Below, in pieces: positions 20,455 through 28,677 of a DNA stretch of 64,000 bases. The notes below the pieces were generated by a model, which saw nothing but the letters and a program-made list of their open reading frames with translations, was not told the origin of the DNA and did no database searches. Where the stretch lies: contig NZ_QLVE01000010.1 in the NCBI RefSeq assembly GCF_003331145.1, positions 18,366 through 82,365 of the forward strand. The letters are read 5' to 3'. Position 1 is the first letter of the stretch, and every line of letters begins with the position of its first letter. Origin of the DNA: Exiguobacterium sp. TNDT2. Its GTDB lineage: Bacteria > Bacillota > Bacilli > Exiguobacteriales > Exiguobacteriaceae. The position numbers were made by a program, and so were the translations under genes.

Positions 20455-20918
20455 AAAGTTATAAAGTCGAAAGTTTTAATTTGGACCATACGAAAGTACA
20501 AGCGCCTTATGTCCGTTTAGCCGGAGTGAAGAAAGGGACGGCCGATACGATTTATAAATATGACATTCGTTTCATTCAACCGAACGAAGGGCTCATGCCG
20601 ATGCGTGCCGTCCATTCGCTCGAGCATTTGATTGCTGAAAACAGCCGCAGCCACTCGAATCAAATCATCGACGTGTCGCCGATGGGTTGCCAAACAGGCT
20701 TCTATTGGACGATGTTGAACGATGGGGATTACGAAGCGATGCTCGACCTCGTCGAAGCGACGCTCCGCGACGCGGCCAATGCGACGGAGTTGCCGGCGCA
20801 AAACCCGATTCAATGCGGAAGCGCGAACCATCATGATTTCGAGGGCGCGAAGAAACTCGCGGCCGATATGCTCGCCAAACGTGACGAATGGCACATTATC
20901 TTCAAGGACGAAGCGTAA
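20451..20918 (+). CDS. luxS: S-ribosylhomocysteine lyase LuxS
   Basis: A 155-residue metalloenzyme that cleaves S-ribosylhomocysteine to homocysteine and DPD, the precursor of autoinducer AI-2. Metal ligands His55 and His59 with Glu58 are in HSLEHL, and Cys122 is in QCGSANHHD. The catalytic Cys80 is in SPMGCQTGFYW. AGGAGGAA ribosome site. It supplies homocysteine directly to the mccA-mccB genes that follow. In the Bacillus operon this place is held by mtnN, the preceding enzyme in the same route. Confidence 0.96.
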   Translation: MKSYKVESFNLDHTKVQAPYVRLAGVKKGTADTIYKYDIRFIQPNEGLMPMRAVHSLEHLIAENSRSHSNQIIDVSPMGCQTGFYWTMLNDGDYEAMLDLVEATLRDAANATELPAQNPIQCGSANHHDFEGAKKLAADMLAKRDEWHIIFKDEA

Positions 20919-21857
20919 ATGATTGTCCAAAGCGTCTATGAATTGATTGGAGAGACGCCTCTGCTTGAGTTACGGACGTTGCCGGTACCTCCGGGTGTAA
21001 AAATATATGGCAAGCTTGAGATGATGAATCCGGGCGGTAGCGTCAAGGACCGTCTCGGTTTGCAGTTGGTTGAACGGGCACTCGAACGCGGACAACTTGA
21101 ACGCGGGGGAACGGTCGTCGAACCGACGGCCGGGAATACCGGGATCGGGCTTGCGCTCGCTTGTCAACGTCACGGCATCAGGTTGATCACGGTCACGCCG
21201 GAGAAGTTCAGTCAAGAAAAGCAAGCGCTCATGGCGCTCCTCGGGGCGACCGTCGTCAACACGCCGACAGAGCTCGGGATGAAAGGTGCCATCGCGCGAG
21301 CGAAGGAGCTCGCCATCGAACATGACGCCTATGTGCCGGAGCAGTTCTCGAATCCGGATAATCCGGACGCGTACGTCGACACGCTCGCCGAGGAACTCAT
21401 GACCGACCTCCCGAACATCGACGTGTTCATCGCCGGGGCCGGCTCAGGGGGGACGTTCACGGGTGTCGCGAGCAAGTTGCGGCCGAACGGGACGAAGACG
21501 ATCGTCGTCGAACCGGTCGGGTCGATTATGAACGGCGGAGAACCAGGGCCGCACAAGACAGAAGGTATCGGTGTCGAGGTGTGGCCGGCGTTCTTGCCGC
21601 GCGACCTTATCGACGGGATTTATACGATCTCCGACGAGGAGGCGTTCTATTATGTCGCCCACCTCGCCAAACACGAAGGACTGCTCGTCGGGAGTTCATC
21701 CGGCGCGGCCATTGCGGCATGCGTACAAGAAGCGGTTAAAATGACAGAAGGCGTCATCGTGACAATTTTACCGGACAGCGTCGAGCGTTATTTAAGCCAA
21801 GGCATAGTCAAGGAGGCAGAACATGCGTACAAAAACAGCACTCATTCACGGCGGTAA
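20919..21857 (+). CDS. mccA: O-acetylserine-dependent cystathionine beta-synthase
   Basis: A 312-residue PLP enzyme of the cysteine synthase fold that condenses O-acetylserine (or serine) with homocysteine to cystathionine. PLP Lys43 is in NPGGSVKDR. The phosphate loop is in GAGSGGTFTGVA and the substrate loop in TAGNTGIGLA. Sequence alone could fit CysK. The mccA call comes from its place between luxS and a cystathionine lyase-type gene. It starts directly after the luxS stop and overlaps mccB by 35 bases. Confidence 0.85.
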   Translation: MIVQSVYELIGETPLLELRTLPVPPGVKIYGKLEMMNPGGSVKDRLGLQLVERALERGQLERGGTVVEPTAGNTGIGLALACQRHGIRLITVTPEKFSQEKQALMALLGATVVNTPTELGMKGAIARAKELAIEHDAYVPEQFSNPDNPDAYVDTLAEELMTDLPNIDVFIAGAGSGGTFTGVASKLRPNGTKTIVVEPVGSIMNGGEPGPHKTEGIGVEVWPAFLPRDLIDGIYTISDEEAFYYVAHLAKHEGLLVGSSSGAAIAACVQEAVKMTEGVIVTILPDSVERYLSQGIVKEAEHAYKNSTHSRR

Positions 21858-22980
21858 GACGACGGATTCATTAACAGGAGCCGTCACGCCACCGATTTAT
21901 CAGACGAGCACGTATAAGCAAGACGGGATCGGCAATCTTCGGGAAGGGTATGAATATTCGCGGACGGCCAACCCGACCCGGACGGCACTGGAGACGCTCA
22001 TCGCCGATATCGAGGGCGGTGCTCGCGGATTTGCATTCGGTTCTGGGATGGCAGCCATCTCGACGATTTTAATGTTAATGAAATCAGGGGACCACGTTAT
22101 CGTCGGTTCTGACGTATATGGGGGAACGTACCGTGTATTCAATCGAGTATTTCAATCACTTGGCTTGGAGGCATCTTTTGTCGATACGGCCGATACACAA
22201 GCGGTCCGTGAAGCGCTTCAACCAAACACGAAAATGATTTACGTCGAGACACCGACGAACCCGCTGTTGAATGTGACCGACATGCGCCTCATCCGCGCCA
22301 TCGCTGACGAAGCGGACGTCCTGTTCGTCGTCGACAACACGTTCATGACACCGTATTTCCAAAACCCGATCGAGTTCGGGGCGGACTATGTGCTTCATAG
22401 CGCCACGAAATATTTGGGCGGTCATAGCGACGTCGTCGCTGGTCTCGTCGTCGCTCGGACAGAAGAGCTCGGGGAGCGCTTGGCGTTCTTGCAAAACTCG
22501 GTCGGCGCGGTACTTGGACCGCAAGACAGTTTCCTCGTCGTCCGCGGCATCAAGACGCTCGCGGTCCGTATGGAAGAGATTGAAGCGAATGCGCTCGCCC
22601 TCGTCGACTACTTGACGAAGCACGAGGCAGTGAGCCGTGTCCTGCATCCGAGCGTCGGCAGTGAGGATGCGAAGCGGGTCCACTTATCACAGGCACGCGG
22701 TTTCGGTGGGATGATTGCCTTCGACGTCGGTTCAGCCGAGGCGGCGGAACTTGTCGTTGCGAAGACGAAGTACTTCACGCTCGCCGAAAGTCTAGGCGCA
22801 GTCGAGAGCTTGATTAGCGTCCCAGCCCGGATGACGCATGCGTCAATTCCGGCCGAACGCCGCCTCGAGCTCGGGATTACGGACGGACTCGTCCGCATCT
22901 CGGTCGGCCTTGAAGATGTACAAGACTTGATTGAAGATTTGGAGCAGGCGCTAACGACCGTAGCGACGATTCCGAACTAA
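21823..22980 (+). CDS. mccB: Cystathionine gamma-lyase (trans-sulfuration PLP enzyme)
   Basis: A 385-residue Cys/Met-metabolism PLP enzyme. The PLP lysine lies in LHSATKYLGGHSDVV, with GGTYRVF and SAESLGAVESL-type substrate motifs (LAESLGAVESLISVP). The family also includes cystathionine gamma-synthase. Context after luxS and mccA favours cleavage of cystathionine to cysteine. AAGGAGG precedes the ATG, which lies inside the mccA end, so the two genes are coupled. It is the last gene before a terminator. Confidence 0.87.
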   Translation: MRTKTALIHGGKTTDSLTGAVTPPIYQTSTYKQDGIGNLREGYEYSRTANPTRTALETLIADIEGGARGFAFGSGMAAISTILMLMKSGDHVIVGSDVYGGTYRVFNRVFQSLGLEASFVDTADTQAVREALQPNTKMIYVETPTNPLLNVTDMRLIRAIADEADVLFVVDNTFMTPYFQNPIEFGADYVLHSATKYLGGHSDVVAGLVVARTEELGERLAFLQNSVGAVLGPQDSFLVVRGIKTLAVRMEEIEANALALVDYLTKHEAVSRVLHPSVGSEDAKRVHLSQARGFGGMIAFDVGSAEAAELVVAKTKYFTLAESLGAVESLISVPARMTHASIPAERRLELGITDGLVRISVGLEDVQDLIEDLEQALTTVATIPN

Positions 22981-22995
22981 GATTCGTAATGATTT

Positions 22996-23019
22996 GAGGT
23001 GTGCTCGCGAGCGCACCTC
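22996..23019 (+). terminator. Terminator of yrrT-luxS-mccAB operon
   Basis: 11-base stem with one G-U pair (GAGGTGTGCTC with GAGCGCACCTC) and a two-base apex, followed by TTTTAT. Confidence 0.8.
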
Positions 23020-23048
23020 TTTTATCGTGTTCAGGGTAAAAAAATCGC

Positions 23049-23077
23049 TTGAATGTGCGAATCGCATCGACTACACT
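23049..23077 (+). promoter_or_regulatory. SigA promoter of rarD
   Basis: TTGAAT (23049-23054), 17 bases, TACACT (23072-23077). It lies 33 bases before the rarD start, just after the preceding terminator. Confidence 0.7.
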
Positions 23078-23110
23078 GACGATAATTGATTACGAGAGCA
23101 GGTGAACAGA

Positions 23111-23989
23111 GTGAGCAAAGGCGTCATGCCGACGGTCGGAGCCTATGTCATGTGGGGCATCCTACCGATTTATTGGAAATTTTTGCAGGAAATACCGAGC
23201 GGTCAAATCTTGGCCCATCGCATCGTCTGGTCGTTCCTCTTCATCTTACTCGTCTTGAAATGGACAAAACAGTGGACCGAGTTCAACTATGCGCTCCGAC
23301 ACCGGGCGACGCGAAACGCCTTCATGTTGAACGGCTTCATCGTCAGTGCCAACTGGTTCGTGTACATATGGGCGGTCAATCACGGCTATATCATCGAAGC
23401 ATCGCTCGGCTATTACATCAATCCGCTCGTCAGCATGGTGTTAGGCGTGCTCGTTTTTCGGGAATCATTAAATCGAGTGCAATGGCTCGCGGTGACCGTG
23501 GCGGCGATCGGCGTGCTCGTCTTGACGTTCGGGTATGGGTCCTTCCCATGGATCGCCTTCATTTTGGCCAGTACGTTCGGATTTTATGGCATGGTGAAGA
23601 AACGCCGACCGCTCGCCTCGACGGTCAGTCTCGGCATCGAGACGCTTGCGGTCGTGCCGGTCGCACTCATTTTCTTAGGATGGCAGGCATCACAGGGCGG
23701 ATTGACGATGACGACCGAGCCGGTCATTTGGGTCGCATTGGTCGGGACTGGCGTGATGACGGCATTGCCGCTTCTTTTGTTCGGATATGGGGCGCAACAC
23801 ATCCCGTTCACGCTTGTCGGATTTCTCCAGTTCATCGCACCGACACTCAGTCTTGCGATTGGGGTCATCCTCTATAATGAACCGTTCACGGGCTATCATA
23901 TTTTTGCGTTCACATGCATCTGGATTGCCATTTTCTTCTTTAGTTGGAACAGCTGGGTGCAGACGCGAAAACGTCGTCAACTCGTCTGA
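23111..23989 (+). CDS. rarD: EamA-family transporter, RarD type
   Basis: A 292-residue membrane protein of the drug/metabolite transporter superfamily with about ten predicted helices in two EamA repeats. The N terminus GAYVMWGILPIYWKFL and the later INPLVSMVLGVLVFRE and GFLQFIAPTLSLAIGV are typical of RarD. The substrate is unknown. Two in-frame GTGs exist; 23111 is preferred because AGGTG stands 6 bases upstream. It is transcribed alone from its own promoter. Confidence 0.87.
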   Translation: MSKGVMPTVGAYVMWGILPIYWKFLQEIPSGQILAHRIVWSFLFILLVLKWTKQWTEFNYALRHRATRNAFMLNGFIVSANWFVYIWAVNHGYIIEASLGYYINPLVSMVLGVLVFRESLNRVQWLAVTVAAIGVLVLTFGYGSFPWIAFILASTFGFYGMVKKRRPLASTVSLGIETLAVVPVALIFLGWQASQGGLTMTTEPVIWVALVGTGVMTALPLLLFGYGAQHIPFTLVGFLQFIAPTLSLAIGVILYNEPFTGYHIFAFTCIWIAIFFFSWNSWVQTRKRRQLV

Positions 23990-24014
23990 ATTGAAAGCTA
24001 TTACATTTAAAAAA

Positions 24015-24053
24015 AACATGTTAATATGTTAGATGTCAGACCTATATGTCAGA
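24015..24053. promoter_or_regulatory. Possible operator region upstream of deoC
   Basis: AACATGTTAATATGTT (24015-24030) is an imperfect palindrome. Just after it, ATGTCAGA occurs twice (24033-24040 and 24046-24053, 13-base period). They lie between rarD and the deoC ribosome site, where a deoxynucleoside-responsive repressor could bind. The regulator is not encoded in this window. Confidence 0.4.
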
Positions 24054-24081
24054 TTGATACATCATGAGGAGGAATTTTACG

Positions 24082-24747
24082 ATGGAATTAGCACGCTATA
24101 TTGACCACACAGCTTTGAAGGCAGAGACAACGAAAGATCAAGTCACGAAACTTTGTGCCGAGGCGCTCGAATATAAATTCGCAAGCGTCTGTGTCAACCC
24201 GACATGGGTGAAGTACGCGGCGGAACAACTCAAATCAGATGACGACGTTAAAGTATGTACGGTCATCGGCTTCCCACTCGGAGCCAACACGCCAGAAGTG
24301 AAAGCGTTTGAAACAAAAGACGCGATCGCGAACGGTGCAGATGAAATTGATATGGTCATCAACATCGGTGCCATGAAAGACGGCGACTTCGACCTCGTCG
24401 AACGCGACATCCGTGCTGTCGTCGAAGCAGCAAACGGCACACTCGTCAAAGTCATCTTCGAGACGTGCCTGCTCACGAAAGAAGAAATCAAAAAAGCAGC
24501 TGAACTTTCAGTCAAAGCAGGCGCAGACTTCGTGAAAACGTCGACTGGCTTCTCGACAGGCGGCGCGACGGTAGAGGACATCCGCCTCATGCGTGAGACG
24601 GTCGGACCAGATCTCGGCGTCAAAGCTTCAGGCGGCGTACGTGATTTCGAAGGCGCCCAAGCGATGATCGATGCCGGCGCGACGCGCATCGGCGCATCGG
24701 CTGGAATCGCCATCGTCACAGGCGGACGTTCAGATAGCGACTATTAA
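24082..24747 (+). CDS. deoC: Deoxyribose-phosphate aldolase
   Basis: A 221-residue class I aldolase that splits 2-deoxyribose 5-phosphate to glyceraldehyde 3-phosphate and acetaldehyde in deoxynucleoside breakdown. The N terminus YIDHTALK, the active-site motif [11 protein letters not shown], and the Schiff-base lysine in [11 protein letters not shown] are all present, and VKASGGVRD follows. GAGGAGG precedes the ATG at 24082; an upstream in-frame ATG overlaps that site. No other deo genes are adjacent. No terminator was found before the rpsU promoter. Confidence 0.95.
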   Translation: MELARYIDHTALKAETTKDQVTKLCAEALEYKFASVCVNPTWVKYAAEQLKSDDDVKVCTVIGFPLGANTPEVKAFETKDAIANGADEIDMVINIGAMKDGDFDLVERDIRAVVEAANGTLVKVIFETCLLTKEEIKKAAELSVKAGADFVKTSTGFSTGGATVEDIRLMRETVGPDLGVKASGGVRDFEGAQAMIDAGATRIGASAGIAIVTGGRSDSDY

Positions 24748-24757
24748 TAACTAGTGG

Positions 24758-24786
24758 TTGACCGCACGACTTACTTTCACTATAAT
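24758..24786 (+). promoter_or_regulatory. Strong SigA promoter of rpsU-yqeY
   Basis: TTGACC (24758-24763), 17 bases, TATAAT (24781-24786). The leader contains a small hairpin ACGTGT-GAA-ACACGT (24795-24809) near the predicted transcription start. Confidence 0.88.
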
Positions 24787-24845
24787 ATGTTATGACGTGT
24801 GAAACACGTTTCCTTAGTCGTGTAATTCGGAGGGAGGGAAAACTA

Positions 24846-25019
24846 GTGGAAACTCGTGTCCGTAAAAACGAATCGCTTGAAGACGCTCTTCGTCGTTTCA
24901 AACGCGGTGTTTCGAAAGATGGCACTCTTGCCGAAGTTCGCAAACGTCGTCACTACGAAAAGCCAAGCGTAAAACGCAAATTGAAATCAGAAGCTGCGCG
25001 TAAGCGTAAGAAATTCTAA
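24846..25019 (+). CDS. rpsU: 30S ribosomal protein S21
   Basis: A 57-residue basic ribosomal protein with the family core [21 protein letters not shown] and the tail [21 protein letters not shown]. The GTG start at 24846 stands behind a long GGAGGGAGGG purine tract. A longer in-frame ORF from 24792 would include the leader and is not supported. It is followed by yqeY 33 bases on, as in Bacillus. Confidence 0.96.
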   Translation: METRVRKNESLEDALRRFKRGVSKDGTLAEVRKRRHYEKPSVKRKLKSEAARKRKKF

Positions 25020-25052
25020 TTTCAGTTTCATTTGTAGAGAGGGTGTTAGCTC

Positions 25053-25502
25053 ATGAGTCTTCAAGAACGCTTGACGGACGACATGAAGCAAGCCATGCGC
25101 GCAAAACAGAAAGATCGTCTCACGACGATCCGAATGGTCAAAGCGTCGCTCCAAAATGAGGCCATCAAATTTGGTCGACAAGATCTTACTGAGGAAGAGG
25201 AACTCACGGTGCTCAACCGAGAGATGAAACAGCGCAGAGACTCCCTCCGAGAATTCGAAAGCGCTGGTCGTGAAGACCTTGCATCTAAAGTAGCTGACGA
25301 GATTGTCGTACTAGAGGCCTATATGCCTGAACAACTTTCTGAAGAAGAAGTCACGGCAATCGTGAAAGCAGCCATTGCTCAAACGAATGCTACCGGCCCG
25401 TCAGATATGGGTAAGGTTATGGGCGTCGTCATGCCGCAAGTTAAAGGCAAGGCAGACGGTGGTCTTGTGAACCGCATTGTCAAACAACAATTGACGAATT
25501 AA
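25053..25502 (+). CDS. yqeY: GatB/YqeY domain-containing protein
   Basis: A 149-residue protein related to the C-terminal tail domain of the tRNA amidotransferase GatB, which binds tRNA. The free-standing form has no settled role. Typical parts are [22 protein letters not shown] at the start, [14 protein letters not shown] in the middle, and [22 protein letters not shown] at the end. AGAGAGGGTG ribosome site. It is cotranscribed with rpsU and ends at a strong terminator. Confidence 0.92.
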   Translation: MSLQERLTDDMKQAMRAKQKDRLTTIRMVKASLQNEAIKFGRQDLTEEEELTVLNREMKQRRDSLREFESAGREDLASKVADEIVVLEAYMPEQLSEEEVTAIVKAAIAQTNATGPSDMGKVMGVVMPQVKGKADGGLVNRIVKQQLTN

Positions 25503-25508
25503 TGAGTA

Positions 25509-25546
25509 AGACAGAAACTTTTAGATTGATCTAAAAGTTTCTGTCT
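25509..25546 (+). terminator. Terminator of rpsU-yqeY
   Basis: Perfect 17-base stem (AGACAGAAACTTTTAGA and its complement) with a TTGA loop and a seven-T tail. It is one of the longest perfect hairpins in the window. Confidence 0.92.
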
Positions 25547-25638
25547 TTTTTTGCGTATTCTGAAACCACAAGCAAACTTGTTTCGTATACACTAGAGATA
25601 AGAGGTAGCTTGTGAACTCGGAAGGGGGTTGCAATACG

Positions 25639-26151
25639 ATGACATTTGGTCTCGGAGTGATTCTGACAGTATTTTTCGTCGGAATCGTCCTTTTAGGAAT
25701 TGAAGTGTTCGTTGCCGGTTTTGGATTGTTCGGCGTATTGGGGATTGGGGCGGTCGTCGCCAGTTTGATTATGGCGGGCGCCACGATCGGGCAGCTATGG
25801 CTGTCGCTCGGTCTAGCCACGGCCATCGTCGCTGGACTCGGATTTTGGGCGTATCGTCGCCTACAGTCCAATCGTTCGCTCATGTATAAAGGGTTGATTT
25901 TGACCGATTCAACGTCATCAGACAAAGGGTATCTGTCTCACGATGACCGCAAACGGTTGCTCGGGAAAGTCGGGGTCACGTTGACGCCGCTTCGCCCGGC
26001 AGGTACCGCTGAGATTGACGGAGAACGGATTGACGTCGTGACAGAAGGTAGCTATCTCGATTCGCAAACGAAAATTCAGGTGTATAAAGTCGATTCAGGA
26101 CGCGTCGTCGTCCGGAGCTTTATAGAGCCGAAGGAGGATGTAACAGAATGA
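25639..26151 (+). CDS. Short NfeD family membrane protein
   Basis: A 170-residue protein with two or three transmembrane helices in the first 75 residues. A soluble OB-fold NfeD domain follows ([31 protein letters not shown]). It lacks the N-terminal ClpP-like protease domain of the long NfeD found at this locus in Bacillus (YqeZ). NfeD proteins pair with SPFH/flotillin proteins, and floA overlaps it by 4 bases. The ATG at 25639 has GAAGGGGG upstream; a GTG 27 bases earlier does not. Confidence 0.87.
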   Translation: MTFGLGVILTVFFVGIVLLGIEVFVAGFGLFGVLGIGAVVASLIMAGATIGQLWLSLGLATAIVAGLGFWAYRRLQSNRSLMYKGLILTDSTSSDKGYLSHDDRKRLLGKVGVTLTPLRPAGTAEIDGERIDVVTEGSYLDSQTKIQVYKVDSGRVVVRSFIEPKEDVTE

Positions 26152-27128
26152 CACCAGAACTATTGACCACGTTACTCATCTCAGGTGGAGGATTGATTGC
26201 GCTCGCCGTATTCTTCACGTTCGTACCGGTCGGGCTGTGGATTAGCTCGTTCGCCGCTGGCGTCCACGTCTCGATTTTCACATTGATCGGGATGCGACTC
26301 CGTCGCGTCGTCCCATCGAAAATCGTGAACCCGCTCATCAAAGCTGTCAAAGCCGGCATCGGTTTGAACACGAACCAGCTCGAGAGTCATTTCTTGGCCG
26401 GCGGTAACGTCGACCGTGTCGTCAATGCCTTGATTGCGGCCCACCGTGCCGACATCGAGTTGTCGTTTGAACGGGCTGCAGCGATCGATTTGGCAGGCCG
26501 TAACGTACTAGAAGCCGTGCAAATGTCGGTCAACCCGAAAGTTATCGAGACGCCGTTCATCGCCGGTGTGGCCATGGACGGGATTGAAGTGAAGGCGAAA
26601 GCCCGCATCACGGTCCGTGCCAATATCGACCGTCTTGTCGGGGGTGCCGGGGAAGAGACGATTATCGCCCGTGTCGGTGAAGGGGTCGTCTCGACGATCG
26701 GTTCACAACACAACCATAAGCATGTCTTGGAGAACCCTGATATGATTTCACGTACCGTATTGACGAAAGGTCTCGATTCAGGCACCGCGTTTGAGATTCT
26801 ATCGATCGATATCGCCGACATCGATATCGGTAAAAACATCGGGGCGGTCCTCCAGACCGACCAAGCCGAGGCTGATAAGAAAATCGCGCAAGCGAAAGCG
26901 GAAGAACGCCGCGCGATGGCGATCGCCCGTGAGCAAGAGATGAAGTCATCGGTCGAAGAGATGCGCGCCAAAGTCGTCGCGGCCGAGGCGGAAGTCCCGC
27001 TTGCGATGGCCGATGCCCTCCGTCACGGCAAGCTCGGAGTGATGGACTACGTCAACTACTTGAACGTCCAAGCTGATACAGAAATGCGCAAAGCGATCGG
27101 TCACCCAGTCGAATCTGACAAAGAGTGA
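26148..27128 (+). CDS. floA: Flotillin-like protein FloA
   Basis: A 326-residue SPFH-domain membrane protein that organises functional membrane microdomains. An N-terminal hairpin membrane segment covers about residues 8-40. The SPFH core shows [32 protein letters not shown]. The long helical tail is rich in Ala and Glu ([24 protein letters not shown]). GGAGGAT precedes the ATG. Coupled to the NfeD gene upstream and to a small membrane protein gene downstream. Confidence 0.95.
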   Translation: MTPELLTTLLISGGGLIALAVFFTFVPVGLWISSFAAGVHVSIFTLIGMRLRRVVPSKIVNPLIKAVKAGIGLNTNQLESHFLAGGNVDRVVNALIAAHRADIELSFERAAAIDLAGRNVLEAVQMSVNPKVIETPFIAGVAMDGIEVKAKARITVRANIDRLVGGAGEETIIARVGEGVVSTIGSQHNHKHVLENPDMISRTVLTKGLDSGTAFEILSIDIADIDIGKNIGAVLQTDQAEADKKIAQAKAEERRAMAIAREQEMKSSVEEMRAKVVAAEAEVPLAMADALRHGKLGVMDYVNYLNVQADTEMRKAIGHPVESDKE

Positions 27129-27568
27129 TTGGGATGGAGGGACTTTGGGTACTACTCCTCGCCGCTTTCGGGATCGCCTCGGCGGTCATGAAGCGGATGG
27201 AGAAATCATCCTCTACTGGAGAACGGCCGCCGAGCACAGATTTGAAGCGCTATCTCGATACGGTCGGTGACATGATGAAGGAAGTCGAGGCGACGTTTGA
27301 CGAGCCGCGTGATGGCAAGGAAAAACCGGCACCGCAAGAACTGCGTCGCCGGGTCGCCGCCCCGGTTGAATCAAGGGAATTACAGCCGCCGCGCCGACGT
27401 GAAGAATTGCCGCACGTGAGCGCACAGTTCGAACAGACGGTCAAGATTCCGCCGATTTCGGAAGCAACCGAGTCGCAACCGCAACCGCGCATGTCGATGA
27501 AGCAAGTTCGACAAGCTGTCGTTTGGAGTGAAATTCTGCAGCCGCCGGTGTCGAAACGCCGTCGCTAA
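27125..27568 (+). CDS. Hypothetical protein with N-terminal membrane segment
   Basis: A 147-residue protein that I do not recognise. One hydrophobic segment lies at about 4-20. A Lys/Glu-rich region and a Pro/Arg-rich, probably disordered tail ([33 protein letters not shown]) follow. The GTG at 27125 overlaps the floA stop; the ATG at 27134 is an alternative, and neither has a strong ribosome site. It occupies the place of yqfB in Bacillus but I see no clear similarity. Its coupling to floA hints at a membrane-microdomain partner. Confidence 0.7.
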   Translation: MIGMEGLWVLLLAAFGIASAVMKRMEKSSSTGERPPSTDLKRYLDTVGDMMKEVEATFDEPRDGKEKPAPQELRRRVAAPVESRELQPPRRREELPHVSAQFEQTVKIPPISEATESQPQPRMSMKQVRQAVVWSEILQPPVSKRRR

Positions 27569-27572
27569 GCCT

Positions 27573-27599
27573 GAAGCAGTGACATCGAGTCACTGCTTC
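27573..27599 (+). terminator. Terminator of nfeD-floA operon
   Basis: Perfect 11-base stem GAAGCAGTGAC/GTCACTGCTTC with an ATCGA loop, followed by TTTTT. Confidence 0.9.
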
Positions 27600-27696
27600 T
27601 TTTTGTGGCCAAAGCAAACGGTCTTTCTTTCACGAACGGCTTGATAGTGCTAAAGTAAAGAAGGAACAATCTACTGATGGGGAGGAGAAACAACCA

Positions 27697-28659
27697 TTGA
27701 TTATGACTGATAAGATACCGTTCGTCATGGAACATGCGAACGAAGCACAGGCGCTCCTTGGACCGAAGGACGAGGTCTTCCACGCCATTGAGGCAGAACT
27801 CGCGGTCGCACTCACTCCTCGTGGAGAAGAATTGATTATTCAGGCCGATACCGCTGACACGCTCGAATTGACGAAAACTGTCGTCAAGACGCTGCAACAG
27901 CTCGTCAAGAAAGGGGCTCGCTTGAACGAGAGCGATGCAATCAGCGTGATTCAACATATCAAGGTCGGCAAAGGCGACGAATTGCTCGAGCACTATGAAC
28001 GGGTTGTCTTCACGACGAACAAAGGCAAACCGATCCGGGCGAAAACGGTGGGACAGAGCCGATACGTCCGCGCCATCGAAAAACGTGATCTCGTCTTCGG
28101 GATTGGACCGGCCGGGACCGGAAAAACCTATCTGGCTGTCGTCTTGGCAGCGCGGGCATTGAAGGAAGGGCAAGTCAAACGCATCATCTTGACGCGTCCG
28201 GCCGTCGAAGCAGGGGAAAATCTGGGCTTCTTGCCAGGCGACTTGAAAGAGAAAGTCGACCCGTACTTGCGTCCGCTCTATGACGCCTTATTTGACGTCT
28301 ATGGCGTCGAACAGACGAATCGTTTGCTAGAACGAGGCACAATCGAAGTCGCCCCGCTCGCCTACATGCGGGGACGCACGCTCGAAGATGCTTTCGTCAT
28401 TTTAGACGAAGCGCAGAACACGACGAAAGAGCAGATGAAAATGTTCTTGACTCGACTCGGTTTCGGCTCGAAAATGGTTGTCACCGGCGACTTGACGCAA
28501 GTCGATTTGCCAAAAGGAAAGGCGTCAGGGCTTCAAGAGGCGCTGCATCTGCTCGAACGCGTCGAAGGGATTCATTTCGAACACTTCACGTCGTCCGATG
28601 TCGTTCGACATCCGCTCGTCAAGAAAATTATCAACGCCTATAGTACCGAACTCACATAA
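27697..28659 (+). CDS. phoH: PhoH family ATPase
   Basis: A 320-residue PhoH-type P-loop protein, probably an RNA-linked ATPase or helicase-like factor. An N-terminal KH-like region (about 25-90) precedes the ATPase. Walker A is [14 protein letters not shown] (about 130) and Walker B is [12 protein letters not shown] (about 235). TTG at 27697 stands 9 bases after GGAGGAG; the ATG two codons on is a possible alternative but more distant. The neighbours pgpH, ybeY and era match Bacillus order. The sporulation genes yqfC and yqfD that precede phoH there are absent. Confidence 0.93.
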   Translation: MIMTDKIPFVMEHANEAQALLGPKDEVFHAIEAELAVALTPRGEELIIQADTADTLELTKTVVKTLQQLVKKGARLNESDAISVIQHIKVGKGDELLEHYERVVFTTNKGKPIRAKTVGQSRYVRAIEKRDLVFGIGPAGTGKTYLAVVLAARALKEGQVKRIILTRPAVEAGENLGFLPGDLKEKVDPYLRPLYDALFDVYGVEQTNRLLERGTIEVAPLAYMRGRTLEDAFVILDEAQNTTKEQMKMFLTRLGFGSKMVVTGDLTQVDLPKGKASGLQEALHLLERVEGIHFEHFTSSDVVRHPLVKKIINAYSTELT

Positions 28660-28677
28660 CAAAAAGGGGGGGCACTG

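Noticed and set aside
22156..22683. A 175-codon open frame antisense to mccB
   Set aside because: Shadow of the PLP enzyme gene; no motif and no ribosome site.
25588..25601. Fourteen-base string TACACTAGAGATAA shared by the nfeD upstream region and, on the minus strand, the ppx upstream region (54201-54214)
   Set aside because: Several chance repeats of this length are expected in 64 kb compared with itself, and neither copy has a good -35. It may only be two similar -10 regions.
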